IMG/VR virus record: IMGVR_UViG_3300037258_000356
Coordinates: 1-58,934 of that record
Origin: a virus
Reading direction: 5' to 3' (one strand)
DNA: 58,934 nucleotides
Of this stretch, positions 42,304 to 50,027 are shown in pieces. The notes beneath the pieces are model-generated. The model made no database searches, was not told the origin of the DNA, and saw nothing but the letters and a program-made list of their open reading frames with translations. The translations under genes were made by a program, and so were the position numbers. Numbering within the stretch: position 1 is the first letter of the stretch; each line of letters begins with the position of its first letter.

Positions 42304-42881
42304 GCGGCCATCGCAATCGAGGGCATCGGGACTGGGCACACGTCGGCCTTGATGTAGAGCGGGTGCCGTGGATGGCCGTCTTTGGTGAACGCAAGGGCGT
42401 GCATCGCCCCGAGCTTCATGCGCACCCGCTCGGGCCGGTCCTCCCAGGTGAAAGGCATCTTGATCGAGCCCCACGCCGCGACGACAAGCCCAGCGCGGTC
42501 GGCCATGTGACGCAGAGCCTCGTCGTTGCGATTGACGCGCCAGCTCGCGCGCCACTCGTCGGTCCATTCGCCGACGGGAGAGACGAGCTGGTTCTTGCGC
42601 ACGTCCGGCAGCGCCTTTGGGTTAGTCGCGCGGTAGGCGAACAGGTTGCCCATCAGCAGCCCGCCGTATCCCCAGTCGCGAGCGAAGCGGATGCACCGCC
42701 GGATCGTCGGATCGTCCCGCTCGGCGTCGGCCGTCGAGGGGTTGAAGCCGATGAACAGGACCGGCCGCACGTCCGGGTTCCAGACGCGCGCCAGCTCGTA
42801 GCGGTACACGCCGTCGTCGCTGAGAACGGCGCTCTTGCGCACCTCATCGGGCGCCACGCTTAGGCGGCGGTTCTCAGACAT
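42300..42881 (-). CDS. DUF1643 family protein
   Basis: 193 aa from the ATG at 42881. YRYELARVWNPDVRPVLFIG, FNPSTADAERDDPTIRRCIR and GYGGLLMGNLFAYRATNPK are the diagnostic DUF1643 blocks; VVAAWGS and LGAMHALAFTKDGHPRHPLY complete it. The family is widespread in phages and plasmids; its biochemical activity is not established. Confidence 0.85.
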   Translation of the reverse strand: MSENRRLSVAPDEVRKSAVLSDDGVYRYELARVWNPDVRPVLFIGFNPSTADAERDDPTIRRCIRFARDWGYGGLLMGNLFAYRATNPKALPDVRKNQLVSPVGEWTDEWRASWRVNRNDEALRHMADRAGLVVAAWGSIKMPFTWEDRPERVRMKLGAMHALAFTKDGHPRHPLYIKADVCPVPMPSIAMAA

Positions 42882-43149
42882 CTGCCGCCCTCGCGATCTC
42901 GTCAGCGCGTTCGCGCAGCGTGTCCAGCGCCAACCACGCCGCGCGAACCTCACAACAGCCCGTCTGCTCGCTACCGCTCAGCGTGCGGCCAAGCTCATGT
43001 CCGACAGGTAGGTACTTGCAATCGCATCGTGCGTGGGGCCACTCATCAGGATTACCAGCACCGGGCAGGTAGCAGCACAGCGACGATCCGATCTCAGCTA
43101 GCGCCCGCATCTGCTCAATGCGGGTGAGGCTTACGTTCTGGCGGCTCAT
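42874..43149 (-). CDS. 91-aa Cys-containing protein
   Basis: MSRQNVSLTRIEQMRALAEI start; Cys at LCCYLPG, ARCDCKYLP and TGCCEVR; a C-terminal helix LALDTLRERADEIARAA. Its first bases nearly repeat those of the ORF at 43767. Probably metal-binding. Function unknown. Confidence 0.5.
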   Translation of the reverse strand: MSRQNVSLTRIEQMRALAEIGSSLCCYLPGAGNPDEWPHARCDCKYLPVGHELGRTLSGSEQTGCCEVRAAWLALDTLRERADEIARAADV

Positions 43150-43436
43150 CGGCCGAGCGCTCGTTTCGCCGCGTCGCGAGACGCAATCAGCTCGGCCGAA
43201 AGGTCGTCGTCCTCGCCCAGGTCGAGAGCGTCGGCGAGCGCCGCCTGATGGCGCATAAGCCGCGCGATCGCGCCTCGCAGCATGCGTCGCTCGGACTCCC
43301 AGGCAGGTTCCGCGATCGCGGATTCGGCGATGGATGTAGGCTCCTCGCGCCACGTGCAGACCGGGCAATAGCGGTGCGTCTCGTGCCAGCCCGGCTCCGG
43401 ACAATCCTCAGGCGCAATCTCGGGTCGCTTGCCCAT
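43146..43436 (-). CDS. 96-aa protein with CPVC motif
   Basis: The ATG at 43436 has GGAAAGGAG about 10 bases upstream, better than the ATGs at 43478 and 43466. DCPEPGWHETHRYCPVCTW is a zinc-knuckle-like start; the rest is helical and acidic. Overlaps the next gene by four bases. Confidence 0.5.
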   Translation of the reverse strand: MGKRPEIAPEDCPEPGWHETHRYCPVCTWREEPTSIAESAIAEPAWESERRMLRGAIARLMRHQAALADALDLGEDDDLSAELIASRDAAKRALGR

Positions 43437-43462
43437 AGCGCTCGCTCCTTTCCTCGAATCCT

Positions 43463-43708
43463 TCATCGCGTCTCCCATCGCGGCCTGATCGGCTCAAGCG
43501 GACAGCCCTCATCACAGGTCACTCCCTCGCAGACTGGGCAACACCACCAGTCGTCCGGGTCCACGTCGTCGCGTTCAAGACTCTTGGCCACCTCGTAGAG
43601 CCCATTGGCCATATCCTCGTCGTGGTCGAAAATCAGCGGCGCTGCGTAACGAAGTGTCGCTGCGGTCGCCGCGATTCGCGCGCGATCCTCGGCGGTCAGT
43701 TCAGGCAC
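43463..43708 (-). CDS. 81-aa protein with CCPVC...CDEGC cluster
   Basis: GTG start. Helical N-terminus ([20 protein letters not shown]), then [20 protein letters not shown], a compact Cys-rich cluster. Same general architecture as its neighbours. Function unknown. Confidence 0.5.
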   Translation of the reverse strand: MPELTAEDRARIAATAATLRYAAPLIFDHDEDMANGLYEVAKSLERDDVDPDDWWCCPVCEGVTCDEGCPLEPIRPRWETR

Positions 43709-43767
43709 GGTGGTCCCTCTCGGTCGGTTCCAAGCAGCATGGCGTGACTTACGCTCTGGCGGCTCAT
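43696..43767 (-). CDS. 23-codon leader-like ORF
   Basis: [20 protein letters not shown] then CLN and stop, overlapping both the upstream stop (TGATG) and the next GTG start. Its start closely repeats that at 43149. It may only couple translation across the junction. Confidence 0.3.
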   Translation of the reverse strand: MSRQSVSHAMLLGTDREGPPCLN

Positions 43768-43970
43768 CAGGCGTCGGCGTCCGCGAGTCGGCGACGTGCT
43801 TCGGAGAGCCGGTCGCGAGCGCGGTCGAGCTTCGCGACGCGGCGTTGGCGGAGGCGGTCGAGTTCGTCCTGGACGTTCTCGACGGCGGTCTGCCGGACGG
43901 CGACCATCCGCTCGAGCCGGCTGACCTCGCGCTGCCAGAATCGCTGAACGGACGGCGAGACCTTGGTCAT
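43767..43970 (-). CDS. 67-aa coiled-coil protein
   Basis: Nearly all helical heptads ([37 protein letters not shown]). Start overlaps the stop of the repeat-array gene. Function unknown. Confidence 0.5.
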   Translation of the reverse strand: MTKVSPSVQRFWQREVSRLERMVAVRQTAVENVQDELDRLRQRRVAKLDRARDRLSEARRRLADADA

Positions 43971-44980
43971 GCCGGCACCTCCTCGCCGACCGCGACCATC
44001 TGCTCGAGCAGCTGGATGGCCGAATCCTTGATCGGCAGTCCAGCCTCAGCGAATTTGTCTTCGATGATCGGTTGTAGCTTGGTCTTGACCGCCGTGTAGA
44101 CGGTGTTGTAGACACGATCTCGCAGTCCCGCGGCCCCCGCGGCCTCCGCGGCCCACGCGGCCCCCGCGGCCCACGCGGCCTCCGCGGCCCCCGCGGCCCA
44201 CGCGGCCTCCGCGGCCCCCGCGGCCTCCGCGGCCCACGCGGCCCCCGCGGCCCACGCGGCCCCCGCGGCCCCCGCGGCCCACGCGGCCTCCGCGGCCCAC
44301 GCGGCCTCCGCGGCCCACGCGGCCTCCGCGGCCCCCGCGGCCCCCGCGGCCCCCGCGGCCTCCGCGGCCCACGCGGCCCCCGCGGCCTCCGCGGCCCACG
44401 CGGCCCCCGCGGCCTCCGCGGCCCCCGCGTGCTCTCCGTGTTCCTTCAGCTTTTCAGCGACAGCTTCCCGAACGGTCTCGCGCAGCCGAGTCAGATGCTC
44501 GTTGCGGAGACTCCACATGCGCTCGCGAACAGGGCTGACCGCTCCGCGGGCAGCCCCAGCCGATCCTGCGTCGACGATCGGGGCGAGCTCGCGCATCGTC
44601 GCGGCCGCGTCACCGGCGCCGGCGAGATCAAGCCAAACCGGCAGCGCCTGGCGGACAGCCCAGTCTGCGGCGAGATAGCCGCGCGCTTCGCTGCGACCGT
44701 CGTTCGCGGTTGCGACGAGCCGTTCGGCGTTGTCGAGGACCCAGTGGTCGATGCGGTCGCGACCGTCCTGGTCGGTGCCGTCGTTGTAGCGGCGCAGGAA
44801 CGCGCCGATGACGGGGCAACAGTTGTCAGGGTGGTCCGTCCACGTTTGACCGGTGAGCCACGCGAATTTCTCCATGACACACCATCCGCAGACGTCGCCG
44901 TTGCTTGGCGCTTCGTGTGCTCCGGTGGTGAGCGGAATGTCCTTCGCGGCGGCGACGCGTTCGGGAATGAGGACTGGCAC
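43967..44980 (-). CDS. Phage protein with a 100-residue Ala-Ala-(Gly/Glu/Trp) repeat
   Basis: 337 aa from a GTG at 44980 with AGAGGAG five bases upstream; an ATG at 44995 overlaps the helicase stop. Residues ~20-150 ([49 protein letters not shown]) match a known actinophage family that carries Ala/Trp-rich segments. Residues 186-285 consist of strict AAx triplets with x = Gly (14), Glu (10) or Trp (10). A unique C-terminus ([20 protein letters not shown]) follows. Function unknown; the array may form a long helix. Confidence 0.75.
   Translation of the reverse strand: MPVLIPERVAAAKDIPLTTGAHEAPSNGDVCGWCVMEKFAWLTGQTWTDHPDNCCPVIGAFLRRYNDGTDQDGRDRIDHWVLDNAERLVATANDGRSEARGYLAADWAVRQALPVWLDLAGAGDAAATMRELAPIVDAGSAGAARGAVSPVRERMWSLRNEHLTRLRETVREAVAEKLKEHGEHAGAAEAAGAAWAAEAAGAAWAAEAAGAAGAAGAAEAAWAAEAAWAAEAAWAAGAAGAAWAAGAAWAAEAAGAAEAAWAAGAAEAAWAAGAAWAAEAAGAAGLRDRVYNTVYTAVKTKLQPIIEDKFAEAGLPIKDSAIQLLEQMVAVGEEVPA
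44126..44425 (-). repeat. 9-nt coding microsatellite, 34 variable codons
   Basis: Minus-strand unit = one of GGG, GAG or TGG (GGA once, at the end) followed by invariant GCC GCG. Seven of nine bases are constant over 300 bp; only the first two bases of the variable codon change. Slippage or recombination can change copy number without breaking the frame. Confidence 0.9.
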
Positions 44981-44991
44981 TGGTTCTCCTC

Positions 44992-46638
44992 TCATGCGGC
45001 TTGAAGCTGGTTGATGTAGTCGGCGATCGGCACGCCGGTCCACCCGGACGGCCGCAGCACCGTCAGCGATCGGCGGGCGCGGGTGATGGCCACGTAGAAG
45101 GTGCGGACGATGTGGTCGCGGGCGTCGCCTTCGGCGATCCAGCCGGCCATCCCGGATCCGGAGAGATCGGGCGCGACGATCACGTGGTCAACCTCGCCGC
45201 CTTTGACGCTGTGCGCTGTGCCGACGATCAGTCCGGGGGTGTCGCGGAGCGCTGTGCCGCCGTGCTTGCGGTACACGGCGAGCGGGAAGCGCTGCACGCT
45301 GGCTTGGCTGGCCCTGAGGTTGCGCTCCCACCAGTCGACGCTCAGCCTGATCGCGGGGTGATGCAGGCTGCGCGCGTCAAACAGGCGCATGAGATCCTCG
45401 AGCGGCACCTCCTGGTCGGCTTGGGTTTCGCCGAAGCGGTTGCGGTCGCACTGTGCGTCGATCTCGGTTTTCGCGCCGCGCGCGAACGCGTCCGAGGCCT
45501 TCAACGGCTCAGCCCATTTTTGGAGGTCGCGCCATGTCCACGCGCGGGCGTGCTCGCCCCACACGCGCTCGTCGGGCCGCAGGAACGCGAGCAGCCGGCC
45601 CGCGGCGCGCAGAGGATTCCACCCGCCTGCCTTGGCGCGGTAGGGGTTGTGGAACGGGCGGCCGTTAGCTTTGAGCTGGTTGACGAGCGGATTGAGCATG
45701 TACCCGCAGCTGGTGAGGACCATGACGGTGCCGCCGTCGCCGGCGAGCTCGTCGACGAGCTGCTCGAGATCGGTGACGTCGCGCAATGTCAGGTCAACGC
45801 CGACGGCTGAGCCTGGCTCCTCGGTGGGGTGGTAGTCGATGTCCGGTCGGTCGCGGAGCTGGCGGATCCATGACGCGGCGACGTCGTGCACGGCGGCGGG
45901 GACGCGGTACGACTGTGAGAGGACGCGCTCACCGGCGTGCTCGAGGTCCAGGAGCGCGCGCGGCGACGACCCGCGCCAGCTGTAGAGCGCCTGGTCGGTG
46001 TCGCCGCTGAACACCGTCGTCTCCGCGTGTCGGGCCCAGTGCGCGGTGAGCTTCAGTTCGAGCGCGGAGAGGTCCTGCGCTTCGTCGATGAGCAGCACCT
46101 CCGGCGCGTACGGGGCAGTGATCGTGCCTTCGGCGGCGCGTTCGATGAGGTCCGTGAAATCGAGGCGGTCGCCCTTCCACGCCTGCCATGCCTGAAAGTA
46201 GGCCTGCTGCTCCGGCGTCCACGCCTCAACCGGGGTGAGCCGGGCGCGATGGTTCATGACCTGCTGGTGAAGCCGGTCGCCGGGCTGGCCGTCGCTGCCG
46301 GCGTCGACGTCGACCGGGGTGTCCTCAAGCTGATCGGTCGCGCCGGAGACGGCGAGCTCGGGGTGCGCGCTGTTCCACTCGCGCAGGCCTTTCGCGGTTT
46401 CGACGAGCTCGGGCCGGTCGAGCGCCCTGTAACAGTGAGCGTGCAGCGTCCCCGTCTGGTCCTCCGCGAGGTCGACCCTGGATGCGATCTCGTGCGCGGC
46501 GGTCCTCGTGAGGGATGCGATCATCACGCCGTCGCGGCCGTGCCGTTCGACGGCGAGCTCGCACTGACGGGCCAGGTGCGTTGTTTTGCCGGTGCCTGGG
46601 GGGCCGTGGACGAGGTAGACCTTCGAGTCGGCGGTCAT
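44992..46638 (-). CDS. UvrD/Rep-like superfamily 1 helicase
   Basis: 548 aa. Walker A GPPGTGKT (12-19), motif II LLIDEAQDL, motif III SGDTDQALYSWRGS, motif IV region SQSYRVP, motif V VGTAHSVKGGE and motif VI FYVAITRAR are all present and in order, so it should be active. Likely unwinds DNA in phage replication or recombination. Overlaps the genes on either side by four bases. Confidence 0.9.
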   Translation of the reverse strand: MTADSKVYLVHGPPGTGKTTHLARQCELAVERHGRDGVMIASLTRTAAHEIASRVDLAEDQTGTLHAHCYRALDRPELVETAKGLREWNSAHPELAVSGATDQLEDTPVDVDAGSDGQPGDRLHQQVMNHRARLTPVEAWTPEQQAYFQAWQAWKGDRLDFTDLIERAAEGTITAPYAPEVLLIDEAQDLSALELKLTAHWARHAETTVFSGDTDQALYSWRGSSPRALLDLEHAGERVLSQSYRVPAAVHDVAASWIRQLRDRPDIDYHPTEEPGSAVGVDLTLRDVTDLEQLVDELAGDGGTVMVLTSCGYMLNPLVNQLKANGRPFHNPYRAKAGGWNPLRAAGRLLAFLRPDERVWGEHARAWTWRDLQKWAEPLKASDAFARGAKTEIDAQCDRNRFGETQADQEVPLEDLMRLFDARSLHHPAIRLSVDWWERNLRASQASVQRFPLAVYRKHGGTALRDTPGLIVGTAHSVKGGEVDHVIVAPDLSGSGMAGWIAEGDARDHIVRTFYVAITRARRSLTVLRPSGWTGVPIADYINQLQAA

Positions 46639-46841
46639 GGCATCACGTCCTCTGGCTGTAGCGCGTGGCGGCGGGCGTGTTCGGCACGCGCGCAGGAGAG
46701 AACGAAGAGCACGGTGCCGTCGGTTGCGTCGCGGAGGGATTGGACGAAGTCGGTGCGCGCCGCCTGATACCCGAGCGCCTCGAGCAGCTCCGAAGACAAC
46801 TCCGGCTTCGCGTCGACGACGTCAGGCTCGAGGACCGTCAT
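46635..46841 (-). CDS. 68-aa hypothetical protein between helicase and primase
   Basis: ATG at 46841 overlaps the primase stop (ATGA). LSSELLEALGYQAARTDFVQ and VLFVLSCARAEHARRHAL suggest a small helical protein. Conserved placement inside the replication operon hints at an accessory role. Confidence 0.5.
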   Translation of the reverse strand: MTVLEPDVVDAKPELSSELLEALGYQAARTDFVQSLRDATDGTVLFVLSCARAEHARRHALQPEDVMP

Positions 46842-47908
46842 GCCGCTCGCCTCATCGCCGTTTCGGCGAGCGTCTGCTGACCGTGCGCGACACCAGCGGC
46901 CGTCAGGTCGCCGTATGCGGCGGTGTGGATCTCGTGGCCGCGACGTGCGCGGGCGATGGTGCGGCGCAGGTAGTCGGGACGTCCGGCTTTCGCGCCGTCC
47001 GGCTCGAAGCGGCGGCGGTGGTGGACGATGAGGTCGGCGAGGTCCTGGTCGGTCCAGCCGGCCTGAATGGCGATCGAGCAGAGCGCAAGGTCGTACTCGC
47101 TCAAAGACCACCCCGCGCCGCGACGGTGCTGCCATGCGGCTGCGAACTCGGGCAGGTTGTGAAGCGCGGCGGCGAGCTTGTCGTCGGGGATTTCCGCGCC
47201 CGCGCGCGCCGCGACCGTCACGGGCGCCGCGTCGGCGGGCTGCCATGCGCGTTGCGCCGCGGTCGGGCCGGCGGTTGCGGCCTTGTTGAGGAGTGCTGCT
47301 CGGTTGTGGCGCGGGCCGCACAGCACGCCGGTGACGGGTGCGGTGGCGTTGCCTTTGGCGTTGACGGTGCCAGGGAGACGCATCAGTCTCGCGAGGTCGT
47401 GCGCGTGGTCGACGCCGGCGCCGACCTTCGCGCCAGCGCGGCGGTGAAGCTCGAACCACTGCGCGGCGGCGCGCGCCGCCTGGTCCTGGTCGGTGAGTGT
47501 CGCGAACACCCATGGCTCGTCGAAGAGCCACCAGGCGTGCAGGCCGTAGCCGCTTCGAACAGTGATCGTCGGCTCGGCGACGGCGCGCGCGAGTTCTTCG
47601 GCGGCTTCTATGGTGGGGCAGGCGCCGGTTTTGCGGTCTGGTCCGCCGTTGACGTCGAGGTCGAGCCACAGTCCGGTGATCGCGCGACTGTCTGCCGCGG
47701 CCGGTCGGCCGGGGCCTTTGCGGTCGCGGCACAGCGCGACGCACGTGTAAACGTCGGGGCGGCCGGCGTACACCGTCGCGCCCGCCGGCGCGCGCAGCAG
47801 AAGTGCGCGCTTGGTGGCGAGCGTCCATGTTTGGATCCGCAACTCCGGGTGCGGGAGCCTGGCGCCCCAGAGCTGCTCGAGGAACGCCTGTGCTGTGAGG
47901 TCGGTCAC
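46838..47908 (-). CDS. PrimPol-type (archaeo-eukaryotic) primase
   Basis: 356 aa. GLWLDLDVNGG (Asp83, Asp85) and SGYGLHAWWLFDEP (Ser119, His124), then VDHAHDLARLMRLPGTVNAK, are the metal-binding, nucleotide-binding and third catalytic motifs of AEP primases. The C-terminal ~90 residues (SEYDLALCSIAIQAGWTDQD) resemble a PriCT helical domain. No fused helicase, unlike many phage primases; the helicases are separate neighbours. Confidence 0.8.
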   Translation of the reverse strand: MTDLTAQAFLEQLWGARLPHPELRIQTWTLATKRALLLRAPAGATVYAGRPDVYTCVALCRDRKGPGRPAAADSRAITGLWLDLDVNGGPDRKTGACPTIEAAEELARAVAEPTITVRSGYGLHAWWLFDEPWVFATLTDQDQAARAAAQWFELHRRAGAKVGAGVDHAHDLARLMRLPGTVNAKGNATAPVTGVLCGPRHNRAALLNKAATAGPTAAQRAWQPADAAPVTVAARAGAEIPDDKLAAALHNLPEFAAAWQHRRGAGWSLSEYDLALCSIAIQAGWTDQDLADLIVHHRRRFEPDGAKAGRPDYLRRTIARARRGHEIHTAAYGDLTAAGVAHGQQTLAETAMRRAA

Positions 47909-48267
47909 GGCTTGAGCCCGGGGTGCTTGGCGTGAAACGAGGCGCGCTCGGCGATCGCGGCGTTGAGGAGCCGCTGCCGTTTGCGGATATACGAGCCTCT
48001 GCCTGTTGCGGTGGCGCGGACGAGCTGCAGCTCGCGGTGCGCGACAAGCCAGTCCAGGTGCGCCCGGCGCTCAAGGACGCGGCGATGCTCGGCACGGCGG
48101 CGGTCGACCGCCTCGATCGCCGCACGCCGCTTAAAGGTCCTGGTGGCGAACCAGGTGTCAACCGCGAGCGCGATCCGTGGCGCGAAGACGCGTAGCCGCG
48201 CGGTCGCTGCCGCCTGCGGGAGGCATTTGCGGCACAGGCACGGGTAGGGCATCGCGATCGCCGCCAT
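47905..48267 (-). CDS. 120-aa basic protein with CLCRKC motif
   Basis: CLCRKCLPQ near the N-terminus, then a long Arg-rich helix (AIEAVDRRRAEHRRVLERRA) and YIRKRQRLLNAAI. Probably nucleic-acid binding. Coupled with the primase by a four-base overlap. Confidence 0.5.
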   Translation of the reverse strand: MAAIAMPYPCLCRKCLPQAAATARLRVFAPRIALAVDTWFATRTFKRRAAIEAVDRRRAEHRRVLERRAHLDWLVAHRELQLVRATATGRGSYIRKRQRLLNAAIAERASFHAKHPGLKP

Positions 48268-48614
48268 CAGTCCCGGACATCCCGCTGGGTGACGCCGTCC
48301 TGCTGGTCGCCGAGGTCCGCGGGGGCAGCCGGCGTGGCCTCGTTGCGGTGGCGGGCGAGGAACAGACCGACGAGCAGCCCGTCGAGGAACGCGCCGGCGG
48401 CAAGCTCCTCGACCGACGCGGCCTTCGACAGGTACGCGAGCTTCGCGGCGCGCTGGATCGGCACGACGGCCTCGGCGAGCTCGCCCTGGTCGACGTCGAA
48501 ACCGAGCAGGAACAACCGGACGATGTCCTCGCCATGGCCGCCGGCCGCGGCGTTGTCGTACACGGCGCGCTTGCGCGCCTCGACAGCGCCGCGGGCTTTG
48601 CGCACCCCGGTCAC
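48267..48614 (-). CDS. 115-aa hypothetical replication-operon protein
   Basis: GTG start at 48614 overlapping the preceding stop (GTGA). DNAAAGGHGEDIVRLFLLGF, AEAVVPIQRAAKLAYLSKAA and FLDGLLVGLFLARHRN are helical; may contain a membrane-peripheral helix. Family unknown. Confidence 0.45.
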   Translation of the reverse strand: MTGVRKARGAVEARKRAVYDNAAAGGHGEDIVRLFLLGFDVDQGELAEAVVPIQRAAKLAYLSKAASVEELAAGAFLDGLLVGLFLARHRNEATPAAPADLGDQQDGVTQRDVRD

Positions 48615-48853
48615 GACCAGCGGTCCCTCACCACGGTCTCGGTGGCTCTCGTCCGCGCCTTGAACGACCGTGCGGGCACGGCGACAAACGTGCCGGCGCG
48701 CTCGTCGATGTTGCGGTCCTCGGTGGCCTTGCGGATCGCCTGCTGGTCGTTCGCAGCTTCGAGCGTCGCGACCTCGAACCACACCTTCGCGCCCTCAGCG
48801 TCGGACACGCCGTGCGGCGGCTTGCGCTGCTCGAGAACGATGTAGTCACGCAT
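48611..48853 (-). CDS. 80-aa hypothetical protein
   Basis: MRDYIVLEQRKPPHGVSDAE then AANDQQAIRKATEDRN and a GTFVAVPARSF strand: a pattern seen in small phage proteins that link sequence-modified substrates, but no family can be stated. Overlaps neighbours. Confidence 0.5.
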   Translation of the reverse strand: MRDYIVLEQRKPPHGVSDAEGAKVWFEVATLEAANDQQAIRKATEDRNIDERAGTFVAVPARSFKARTRATETVVRDRWS

Positions 48854-49571
48854 CGGTGTCCTCCGTTCCGCTCGGCGTGGTGACCGGGGCGCGGTCGAGG
48901 ACCTCGCGGATCGACTCGGCGTACGCGCGCGCGCGGTCAGCCTCGTTCGGGTTCAGTCGCTCCGCGAGCCTGGGGACGGCGTACGCGTATTTGATGCCGT
49001 CGGCGTTGGTGTCGGTCGCGAGGGTGAGCCGGGTGACGACCTGGTTGAGTTGCAGCATCGAGTTCGTCAGGTTCAGCCGGTACTTGCGGGCTGAGGCGAG
49101 ACTCTTCGGCGGCAGCGTCAACACCAGCGGCAGCAGCGAGTCCTCGACGATGACGAACCACTGCTCCATCTGCTTGCACGCCTGGCCGCGGCCCGATTTG
49201 TCGGAGCCGAACTGGCTGAACGGGCACTCCTCGCACAGGCCGCCCGGGTCGCCGATGCCGATGCGGTTGTCGGGGCTCGAGCATTGCGGCGGCTGGGAGC
49301 CTTGGAAGTCGCCGGGCCAGTAGGAGCGGATCAGCTTGAAGTGGATGACGATCCCCTCGATGGTCTGCGCGGGCCGGTCGCCCTCGAGCGACGGGATCTC
49401 CCACGTTGTGCCGCCGCTGCCGGGGATCCGCACTCGCGGGAGGTCGAAGGGGGAGAGGGGCTGGCCGCCGAGGTTGGCGGCGATGATGTCGTGCACCTCA
49501 GCGGGGCTTCGACTCAGCGCGACGTACCCGTCATGCTCGGCGTGGCTGGGTTTCTGGAGGTCGGTACTCAC
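48846..49571 (-). CDS. Conserved phage protein with Cys cluster, replication/recombination block
   Basis: 241 aa. IPSLEGDRPAQTIEGIVIHF, a Cys cluster (CSSPDN, GGLCEECPFSQFGS, ACKQMEQW) and LLPLVLTLPPKSLASARKY define a family common in actinophages next to primase and helicase genes. Probably a zinc-containing DNA-binding protein; activity not established. Confidence 0.6.
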   Translation of the reverse strand: MSTDLQKPSHAEHDGYVALSRSPAEVHDIIAANLGGQPLSPFDLPRVRIPGSGGTTWEIPSLEGDRPAQTIEGIVIHFKLIRSYWPGDFQGSQPPQCSSPDNRIGIGDPGGLCEECPFSQFGSDKSGRGQACKQMEQWFVIVEDSLLPLVLTLPPKSLASARKYRLNLTNSMLQLNQVVTRLTLATDTNADGIKYAYAVPRLAERLNPNEADRARAYAESIREVLDRAPVTTPSGTEDTDA

Positions 49572-49598
49572 TGTTTCCTTCCTGCTACGTGCGCGCGG

Positions 49599-50027
49599 TC
49601 AGCTGCGGACGCGTAGCTGATGGGTGTCTGAAAGCTCGATGAAGCCCTGAAGGTCCCCGGGCAGCAGATCCGTGAGGTCGGTGACGGGGTCGTGCTCGTC
49701 CGCGCGGCGTTTTGCCTGCTCGCTGAAGTAGCTGGACAGCGACTGGACGTTGAAGCCGAGCTCCGCGAACTCGGCGAGCTCGCCGCCGTGCTGCTGCAGC
49801 GCGCGCGCGGCGTCGGCTTTCGCGGTTGCCGGCCGGGCCCAGATGCGGCGGGTGATGTGGACGAGCTTGCCGCTGGCGGCGTGGCGTTTGCTGCTCACGC
49901 CCTCCTGTGCGAACTCGTCGAGCAGCTCGGTTTCGAGAATGTCGAGCTGCTCTTTGACGCCGCGGAGTTGCCGTTCGAGCGCGGCCTTCTGGTCGGCGAG
50001 GTCGACGAACTCGTCGAGGCGGCTCAT
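49599..50027 (-). CDS. Coiled-coil phage protein (Gp157-like)
   Basis: 142 aa. The ATG at 50027 has GGGAG six bases upstream and overlaps the helicase stop. N-terminal coiled coil (DQKAALERQLRGVKEQLDIL), then FAQEGVSSKRHAASGKLVHI and RRIWARPA resemble the Gp157-type family. Role unknown. Confidence 0.5.
   Translation of the reverse strand: MSRLDEFVDLADQKAALERQLRGVKEQLDILETELLDEFAQEGVSSKRHAASGKLVHITRRIWARPATAKADAARALQQHGGELAEFAELGFNVQSLSSYFSEQAKRRADEHDPVTDLTDLLPGDLQGFIELSDTHQLRVRS

Noticed and set aside
43967-44399. Gly/Arg-rich protein in another frame of the 9-nt array
   Set aside because: The repeat is open in several frames as a consequence of its unit; only the Ala-Ala-x frame is joined to conserved N- and C-terminal sequence.
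44126-44425. CRISPR array or diversity-generating retroelement target
   Set aside because: Units are 9 bp, coding and contiguous with no spacers; no Cas or reverse transcriptase gene is present.
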